Assembly (NCBI GenBank): GCA_037157565.1
Contig: JAZHRO010000012.1
Location: 9,202,501 to 9,266,500, forward strand
Length of the DNA: 64,000 bases
From: Thalassia testudinum
Lineage: Eukaryota; Streptophyta; Magnoliopsida; Alismatales; Hydrocharitaceae
Reading direction: 5' to 3'
Shown: piece after piece, positions 56,735 to 64,000 of the stretch
How positions within the stretch are numbered: the stretch's first letter is position 1
Layout: each line of letters opens with the position of its first letter
The notes under the pieces: model-generated
Told to the model about the DNA's origin: nothing
The model's input: only the letters and a program-made list of their open reading frames with translations
The model's database searches: none
Made by a program: the position numbers and the translations under genes

Positions 56735-57466
56735 CTTACTTTTTAATCTCTTAAGCCCTCGCCCTTCTCTTATCTTCTTCACTTAGCTTCTCCTCTTTCT
56801 CTTTATCTTTTCTTCTTCTTCCTTAGTTCTTAACCCTTTATCTTTTTCTCTCCTTCTCTTTTCCCTTAGTCTTTTCTTAATCCTCTTCTCTTCTCTTATT
56901 CTTCCTTATTGTGCAACTTACGTCCACACTTAGCTGCATTTAGCACACTTAAGCCCCATTAAGCTCTTTTTAATTCAAAATTATGTTTATTTAATGGGTG
57001 GCCCAACCTTTTAGGGATACACAGCACCCCAGATGGGTGGGACTAGACCCTACTAAGTCGAGGCTAATTCATTTATTAGGTGGATTTTTCATATTTTTAG
57101 CTCATGCACAGTCTCAGCCCATTCACAAGCCCACATCCACGCCCACACCCAAGCCCACGCACATCCACACAGGCACATGCACATGCACGCACCCGCACAC
57201 ATTAGCTCTTTCATTTACACCCTGCGCTGACAACCAAAGAGGCGTCAACGCAAATTCGACTTATACCAAGGCGTGCACTCTTAGCTTCCTGATTTGGGAC
57301 TATCTTTTTCGCTTCAAGCCAACGTTCCGATGAGGATTCCTAGCGATTGGCTGGGCCAAATCTAGCGTTTCAAAGCTCGATCGAGAGCTCTTGAGAAGCT
57401 CTACCTGACTATATCATCAATTTGGTGATTGGATCAACTATGATCCAATGATTTCTAGGTCGAAAC
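56735..57466 (+). other. Pyrimidine-rich and CCCA-rich spacer, no gene seen
   Basis: 56735-56900 is CT-rich. 57110-57205 has many short CCCA/GCACA units (AAGCCCACGCACATCCACAC), irregular and not a clean tandem repeat. It includes the start of the internal region holding the ORF at 57467. The ORF at 56998-57333 has no recognisable domain and overlaps the CCCA units. Confidence 0.4.
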
Positions 57467-57838
57467 ATGGCTGTCCACCATGGCTGGAACAACTACATAG
57501 AGGACAGTAGCAAGTCTCTTGACCTGCAGAAGGAGATTTTGCCTTCAACTAAAGGCTTGAATGCCTTTAGTGAGTCATTCCACACCAAATGGGGAAGGTA
57601 AGAAGAGTGTGAGAGCTGCAGGGAGATGCCAAAAGCTGAGAAGCTTCGTTTTCAGTATTTAGAGCTCAGAATTGAACTCCAATCTGGTCAACAAACAGAT
57701 AAAGACCTCAAGAAGAGGTCTGAACTGATTCAAGAGGCTAAAAACAATTTATTTGGGCAGGAATTGAGTTCTAATTTTGTCAAAAACACTCAAGAACAGT
57801 GTTGGGTTCAAATGAGCCCAAACTATTCAGACCTTTGA
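57467..57838 (+). pseudogene. P-B accessory protein, N-terminal part
   Basis: 124 codons with one stop (near 57600). Charged helical segment with ECESC then PKAEKLRFQYLELRIELQSG and DLKKRSELIQEAKNNLFGQE. The ECxxC followed by Pro and Glu parallels ECLQC in the ORF at 53829. The frame ends where the minus-strand LTR S begins, and the acidic part of what may be the same protein resumes at 60396. No known family is recognised. Confidence 0.45.
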
Positions 57839-57839
57839 A

Positions 57840-60184
57840 ACTTTCTCAATCCTCAATTAAATACATTAAATTAGATCAGAATATACTCCAATTCATCCCA
57901 CTAACTCAATCAATCCATAAAATCAAGGAATCAAGCTTCTAACTCTCAAGTTCTTCGTAAGGTTGACCATTATAGCTCAGAAATTGACTTTCACAAACAG
58001 AATCCTTAGACTTCAATTGACAACTTAATTAAGATCAAATCATCCTAACGAATTGATTCCATGCATCAAATTAGGGTTTTGATGACTTTAGAAGTGGTTT
58101 TAGGTGTCGCCGCTTGAGATCTAAAAGTGGTTTGTTCGATGGGAAGAATCAGAGATTGCCGCTACAAATAAGAAGCCAGAACAAATTCCCTAGGTACTTC
58201 TGATACTTGTGGACCTGTTTCCAGACTTAAGACCTCAATAGATAAGCTTCTCCAAGTCTGCTGGAGTTGGAGAAGACAAATCTCAGGAAGGAACTTAGAT
58301 CAATGAAACACACTTAAAAGCTTGGATCCTTGATTCTGAGGCCCAAGAGAAATGATCTAGAGCTCTAAAGGATCTAACAATGGCTGAAGCTTGGATTTGG
58401 TTCGTTGGAGCTCTGGTGAACTCAGAAATGAACGTCTGGAGTTCTAAACTCCATGAAATAGTTCAAAATCTATCTTAAAAGATTCCTAAGATCACAAGGG
58501 ACCTCAAGAACACAACAATTCCTTCAATTGATGCTCAAATTAAAGAATTGATCAAAGGATCAATAAAATGTCTCTTTGAGTTCGCCTGAAATTAAGAGAA
58601 TCCCACTCACTCAATTGAGTGAGGGAAAACATTTACTGGAGTGTGGCGATGGTGAACAAGTGACTAATTAGGTGTAAAAACTCCTCCTGAGCCGCCATTG
58701 ACTGCGAGCTAAGGAGGTTGAGGTGATTTGGGTGTTTTGTATACAGATGTTTATTTAGCTAATTAATAAGTCGAGCGAGGCCATTATGTGATGTAAAAGC
58801 GACAGAGGGCCCCAATTGAGTGTGAATTATGCCATTGACCTCCGCCATGGACAACGAAGGTCGCCGATGAAGGTGGAGGTGGACTAGGCATTACAGCTGT
58901 TAAAAATAATGGAAAGAAAGTGATATGAAACCACAGGAAGCAAAAGAAGATGAACAACGAGTTAAAAAGATCAAATGAATGCTCCAGACGAGCTCAAGGA
59001 GCTTGCCAAAGCTGAAGAAGATGGTAAAAGAAATAGCATTACTATTAATTACCTACCTAATTAACTACACTAACCTACTCTAACTTACCTAACCTACTGT
59101 TACCTAGACGAAGGGGTAGAGAGATCTCCATCGACGGAAATAATGGAGGAGGAAATTAGAGGGAAGGGGAAGAAGTTCGGCAGGTGAATTCGTGAAGTGG
59201 AAGCAGAGTCTAGACTCGTCACCTTGTCTAGAGGTGCAGCGGAGGACGGCGGAGCTTGGCAATAGGTGGAAATGTCAGAGGAAGTGTGTGGAAGTGGGGG
59301 TAATTCATTGGAATCGGAGGGAATAGCCTATCAGTTAGCTACAGTTGGGGGAAGAGGGTAGGGAGCTAACCGCTCAAATCGGAGGTATGGCAGGCTATTT
59401 ATAGGTGATGGTGAAGGTAGAGGGGAATGTATCTGGACGGGTAAGAGTCTACGTGCAAGGTAACCACCGGCATCGTCTCTAACACCGGTGAGCTTAACTT
59501 TGAACCCTAATTAAGATTAGAGCTTCATCCGGTCCATCGGATGCTAAGAGGAAGGTGAGCGGAAGCTCTAAAGCAGCGGCGAAAGAGTTCAGGCGAGGGA
59601 TGGGTAGTGATCGAGCAGTAAGGTGACCGGACGCTCTCAGCCGTCCAGTGCGAGGAAGAAGAAAAGGAAGAAGACGACGATGTACACAGGGACTTATTTG
59701 CAAGAATTCCTAAGGACCTAGACTGAATAAAAGGACTCAATGGAAATAGAAACCTAAGTACTAAAACGTAAATTGAGGTTTTCAATGCTTATTTTAACTT
59801 AATTCTTTTTCAACTTTTTATATGTGATTACAAATTAGATAAATATTATATATATACTTGGAATTTACATTTTTGACCTTTTTAGCTTTATTTATTTAAT
59901 TGATTAAATTACTCAAGTTATTACATACTTAGGGTTAAACATTTATAATGTTAAATTAAATATTAATTAGGTAGCTAAATATTTATAATTTGAGTCAAAA
60001 TTATTATTTAAATTATTAATAACATTAGTTGACATTTAATTTAGTATTATTAACTTATTTTATGGTCCTTTAATATATTGTCCCTTATATTATAATTAAA
60101 CCCTAAATAGACATATTCTTAGCTAATTAACTAGGAAAACTAGTTAATTAGGGGTATTTAAGAGCCATGATGAGTCTCTCATCA
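57840..60184 (-). repeat. P-superfamily LTR S, minus strand
   Basis: On the minus strand it starts TGATGAGAGACTCATCA (ends at 60184) and has an AT-rich first part. Next come GGTCCTTAGGAATTCTTGC, like P's GATCCTTGCGAACAG, and TATA CACCTATAAATAGCC (59393-59406). A CT-rich transcribed part follows. The left boundary is uncertain and no TSD was found. ORFs 59494-59785 are in the CT-rich part. Confidence 0.5.
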
Positions 60185-60395
60185 TCTACCCTAGGAGCCA
60201 AGAACCTGAGTTCATGCCTAATAAGGATAACTTTTTTAGCTCATAATCAGAAATAGGGTTAGATCCAAGTCAGGTTGCTGATTCTACACATCTTGATTCA
60301 TTCAATGGTGGAACTCCGATCCAAAATCAGATTCAGAAACTCATTCTCATAAATTCCCTGACGATTTCGAATCTTACTCTGATTTCGGAGAACCT

Positions 60396-61217
60396 TTGTT
60401 TCCTAACGACTACAAACCAATTAACGACCTCAGCATCCATGATCTGTTCTTTGACTCTGACTCTGAGGTCCCTAATCCCGAGATCATTGATTCAAAATTA
60501 GGTTCCATTAAGATGGAATCATTCCTTTTTGATCCTCAAGAATTAGAAACAATAAGTGCCGAGAGTGTCTGCAGTCCAGAATTCGAATCTTTTATTGACC
60601 CATATTTTCATGATCCTATAAGCACTCTCCAGGCATTTACATTTGATTTTGATGGGTATTATGAGGACTCTCTAGATGAACCTACTTTTGAATCCTTTCC
60701 AGAGGGGCCCTCAACATACACAGTTCTCATAGAAGACTCATCTTCCACACCACATACAGAGCCTTCCAAAACCCGTTCTCAACCCCAACCCGCCACTAGA
60801 ATCACCTTCTACTTTGATTCACCTCTCTCTGATCCGAACGCATATGATTCTTCTCCATCTGTTGATCGGGTTTTGGACTTTGATCATATCAATAATCACA
60901 TCATATCCTTTTCTGATATGATCAGTAGGGTTCCTACATCCTTTTCAGATCCATTTTCTTTTGAGGATCCCTACTTTGACCAGGTTGAATCAACTCAGCC
61001 AAACTCGCGACTCTCACTTCCATATCTCCTTGAGCCTCAAGGTATCCAGTGGGCTTCGTATCTTTTGATTCACATCCATCAACCCACTAGACTTATTGGG
61101 TTTGGGTTGCACCATCAGCCTGTAGATCTAAACAAGTACCTGGTTGGACCAACCAGGTTATTCATCAAGGTGCTTGTTCTACAGAACTCATCCGATTTGA
61201 CCACTCTCTTTCCATGA
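60396..61217 (+). pseudogene. P-B acidic protein, C-terminal part
   Basis: The longest plus-strand frame here, 273 codons, is rich in Asp, Glu, Ser, Pro and Phe (LSIHDLFFDSDSEVPNPEII, DPYFHDPISTLQAFTFDFDG, PFSFEDPYFDQVE). FFDSDSE recalls FFDSDDEE in N1's ORF. The frame stops at 61217, then ATGGGAGGCAACC (61258-61270), a signal typical of the end of the last Athila ORF. The methionine at 60396 may not be the true start: codons upstream to 60186 are broken, next to LTR S. It is classed as retroelement, not host, because it lies between that LTR and a PPT plus 3' LTR. Confidence 0.55.
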
Positions 61218-61501
61218 TCACCTTCTGCTCGGCTGAAGGCATTGAATTTAGCACTTAATGGGAGGCAACCCGTCATTCCAAAAAAATTGAGACCCTTCAT
61301 ATCATTTTTTTGAGCTAAACTCCTACTGCACTTAGAATTCAGAGTTAGAACAGCCAACTCCACCTTTGGTATTCATATCAAAGCTTGAAATCATCCACAA
61401 TAGTCATCCTGACCTGTTCACCCACCCTTTTTATGCTGTTCTAGCCCATGAACTAAGCTGATTTTATATCCTCTGATTTACAATGAGGACATTGCAAAAC
61501 T

Positions 61502-61517
61502 TAGGCATAGGGGGGTG
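61502..61517 (+). promoter_or_regulatory. Second polypurine-like tract of P-B
   Basis: TAGGCATAGGGGGGTG after GACATTGCAAAACT, 1.3 kb before the terminal PPT. This is the same context as in Y, Z and N1. Confidence 0.6.
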
Positions 61518-62265
61518 TTAAAATGCAAACACATAAAAATTCAAGTCTCTGAGGGGTTCTCACAGAAGGATACATATACAAAAAACCAAAAAAATTTAAA
61601 AAAATTAAAAAACAAACAAACAATGAAGGGGAGGAAATTTTGAGAGATCATTGCATATCATTCTTGAGGGGGAAATGAGGTGATTCAAAATGTCAAAAAG
61701 GAGCAACAATTTAAAAGCAAGCATGATAGTCATAGTAAATGATTATGGAATCTACTTAAGTTCTAAACCAAATCAGAAGAAAGGAAATAAAGTAAAAAGT
61801 GCTAAGAGACATGGAGATTAGTATGAGTATTGATCTTAGGCCTCTTGGATCTATTTGAGGATTTAAACACTCACGTATCTGTTAAGATCCGGATAATCCT
61901 CAAGAGGTTGAGGAAAATGCGAAGCTTATGTATTAGGTCTAAAGCTTAGGGATTATTCAGCCTCGTTACTTGACCTTTGGTTTGCGGGACTTGGTAACCT
62001 AAGCATCCTAATCCACACACCACTATGGTTCAGTGTGCTTAACAATAAAAATTACGTAAAAGCATTTATTATACTTTGAAAAAGCTACCTAGATTAGGAG
62101 CGGCTCGACAACACAAGTTGATTGGACAAGTTCCTGACGTGGAGAGGTGGGAAATTTCCCTCAAAGATGTGTAATAGCATATTGTCTCCTCGGTGCTTAT
62201 CTCCTAGGATAGTTAAATATCCTACCGGGGGCATGTAAGCACCTTGTGCTGGTTCAAGTGCCATA

Positions 62266-62412
62266 GGCGGGATTATCCCGAAATGTCGATTGCCAGGGCC
62301 TGAATTTAGCTACAGAACGCCATGGGCAGCACTATCTCAAAGTTTCGAAAGCCATGGTTCTGGGGGTTACCATGGGTGGTGCTATCTCGAATCATCGAAA
62401 GCCAGGGACCCT
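62266..62412 (+). repeat. Three imperfect units in P-B 3' region
   Basis: Units contain GCCATAGGCGGGATTATC, GCCATGGGCAGCACTATC and CCATGGGTGGTGCTATC, each followed by TCGAAAGCCA-like sequence (62270, 62321, 62370), about 50 bp apart. They lie roughly where the duplicated hairpin block sits in Y, Z and N1. Confidence 0.6.
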
Positions 62413-62837
62413 TCAAGGATTGATAGTGGGAACAAGGAATCCGATACAGACCGTGTTTAGGGCCAATCCGAGACTAGAAAAATAATCAAGAGAAAGAGAG
62501 AGAAAGCTCTCCAAAAATGCAAAGAAATTCTTCTATCCCTCTCTCTTACAAAAATACACTACAAACTGAACTTGGACTAGCCATATTAAAAGCATGGGTG
62601 CTTTAACCACTGGGTCCAAGGAACCTTTGGACAGTTTTTGCGGGCCTTAGAAACCTTCGCGACAGACTAAGGCTAGAGCTAGTCAAGTTTGGATCTTGAT
62701 TGGTACTTAAGTACCTCTAGGCCTACTATTAGCATTCTAACCTAAGTTATAAAGAGAAGAATAAATCAAGACTGAACTTCAAAGCATGGTCTAGAACTCT
62801 AGTTCTTTTCATAAGATTTTGCTAAGGGATTAGCAAA

Positions 62838-62854
62838 AGTTAGGCATGGGGGTA
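62838..62854 (+). promoter_or_regulatory. Polypurine tract of P-B
   Basis: AGTTAGGCATGGGGGTA immediately before the LTR start TGATGATAAC. Upstream TTTTGCTAAGGGATTAGCAA matches the context in Y and Z. Confidence 0.85.
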
Positions 62855-64000
62855 TGATGATAACGTCATCATCAGCCATAACTAGCTTTAATTAGTCAAA
62901 ATCAAAAGACAAATGCTCCTACATAACCACCGGAGAGTCGTAATTCATTGCATATTCTTTCTAAGAGAAATACATTAAATCAGGGGTAAATCTACAGTTT
63001 TAACATCATATCCTAAATGTAGAGCAATCACGAGGTTTTCCAGGAGTTAAATGAAGTTCAAATGAGCATTAATGACTAATACAAGGGTTCATGCAAACAG
63101 AAACAGGTTTTCACGCATTTCAACAATTAATGGACATCCGAAACCCTCATTTCAAACCCACTTAATTAAATAAGGTTTTTTTCATGATAAAATTCATCTA
63201 AACCTTCTAAAAATCATATAAAAATATTCTATAAGGTTTGGTATCCTTGATTTGACCATCTGATCCTATTTTGACCTAAAATAGAGTCTTAGAAAGAAAG
63301 TTACCCTAATTTGGGTTTCTATGTAAATTACCCAATCAAACTTGGCCAAAAATAAAATTAAACTTCACCATCATATTCCTTGGTTCCAAATTAGGTTTTT
63401 TCCAAAATTTGGGCCCAATCAAACTTCGTCTTGACCTAGTTTGCATTTCAGTCCAGTCTGACTCTTTTTCTCTCAAATAAACCCCTAACTTTTGAGATCC
63501 TTGCGAACAGCCCCCTAACTTTTTCATATTCTTTGAATTTAGGTCCCTACCGCCATTACCATGTGAACACACCTACAGCCGACCTTTAATCAAGGTGTTC
63601 TCCCTGATTTCATGCTCAATCCCTTCGAAAATTAGAAGAACTCCTAAGAGAATCCGCTTCAATCTGAGCGATGCATTGGGCTCTGATTTGCACCCAAATC
63701 CTAATGAGAATCAATTTAAACCTAGGGTTTCCTACTTTGAGAAGCTTACGAGCTTCCAAGCTTGGTTTCCAAGCTTGGAATGCCCTTCTAAGCCTTATAA
63801 AAGACCCCCTGAGGATAAACTATCCTCCTGAGCTTGGTTTGGAGGCCGAACTCTCCTTCCCTTCTCCCCGACCTTCGTCTCCACCAACTCCGGCGAGCTC
63901 CTCCATCCACCTTCCTCGTTCGCTGTCAGGAATAATAGTCGACAGGTTCCTCTTTGTCTCGTACTTCCGCGTGTTGCAACACCAGCAAACGCCTCCTTCC
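62855..64000 (+). repeat. 3' LTR of P-B, runs off the window
   Basis: Starts with the dyad TGATGATAACGTCATCATCA. Homologous to LTR-a (46635) and to P-b. TATA CCTTATAAAAGACC near 63797. Only the first 1146 bp are visible; LTR-c suggests about 2.4 kb in all. The ORF 63595-63831 is inside the LTR. Confidence 0.82.

Larger units (their letters stand above)
61218..62837 (+). mobile_element. 3' non-coding region of element P-B
   Basis: Contains GGGAGGCAACC (61260-61270), GAGGACATTGC followed by a second purine tract (61502-61517), an A-rich stretch near 61590, and a three-unit repeat (62266-62412). The layout parallels Y, Z and N1, but most of the sequence differs. Confidence 0.65.

Noticed and set aside
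60396..61217. Host gene exon encoding an acidic protein
   Set aside because: It lies between LTR S and a PPT plus 3' LTR, and is followed by the Athila GGGAGGCAACCC signal. A retroelement origin is more likely.

Overview
The window is a dense block of plant LTR retrotransposons, and I see no host gene. gag-pol copies, primer-binding sites (PBS), polypurine tracts (PPT) and target-site duplications (TSD) place most of it in the Ty3/gypsy Athila lineage: FMDD reverse transcriptase, LDLGAS protease, a DD35E integrase with the GKACHLP motif, a tRNA-Asp type PBS TGGCGCCGTTGCCGGGGA, and a PPT reading AGGCATGGGGGT. A Copia (Sirevirus-like) solo LTR and a Del/Tekay-like LTR are also present. The host is a flowering plant with a repeat-rich genome; the sequence does not let me name it.

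Layout. 1-2536: 3' end of a plus-strand Athila-type element (E0) with its LTR. 2547-4790: LTR-like repeat Q copy 1. 4791-39256: an old minus-strand Athila element, X, interrupted by solo LTR W (5317-6965, TSD CCACA), by full element Y (7710-30954) and by a foreign LTR in its leader (34461-36864). Y itself holds full element Z (14869-26551, TSD TTGCC/TTGGC), so X contains Y, which contains Z. Unnested, Y is about 11.56 kb and Z 11.68 kb, both with LTRs of about 1.65-1.7 kb. X's 5' LTR (37816-39256) also serves as the 3' LTR of N1 (39257-45058), a non-autonomous relative that lacks pol. N1's other LTR is cut by a Del-like LTR (45059-46634), which is cut in turn by a plus-strand LTR of another Athila-type family, P (46635). 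46635-64000 is a plus-strand mosaic: P LTRs, an Athila LTR (R), Q copy 2, broken ORFs for an unusual acidic protein, a Sirevirus-like solo LTR, a minus-strand LTR (S), and a P 3' LTR running off the right edge.

All coding regions are broken by stops and frameshifts. Z is best preserved, with an intact integrase frame including the DDE triad. Catalytic RNase H aspartates are changed to Asn in X, Y and Z, and PBS mismatches are all C-to-T or G-to-A, as expected in long-methylated DNA.

The most interesting structure is in the LTRs. All nine Athila-type LTRs carry a tRNA-like A-box/B-box pair in the sense direction. Seven of them also keep a TTTAGTGAC...GTCACTAAA-type palindrome near the TATA box, usually 54-58 bp away. 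Several carry a CACGTG-centred 20-bp palindrome. LTR families with different sequences each begin with a short self-complementary dyad. The non-autonomous elements share a protein type that I cannot assign to a known family.
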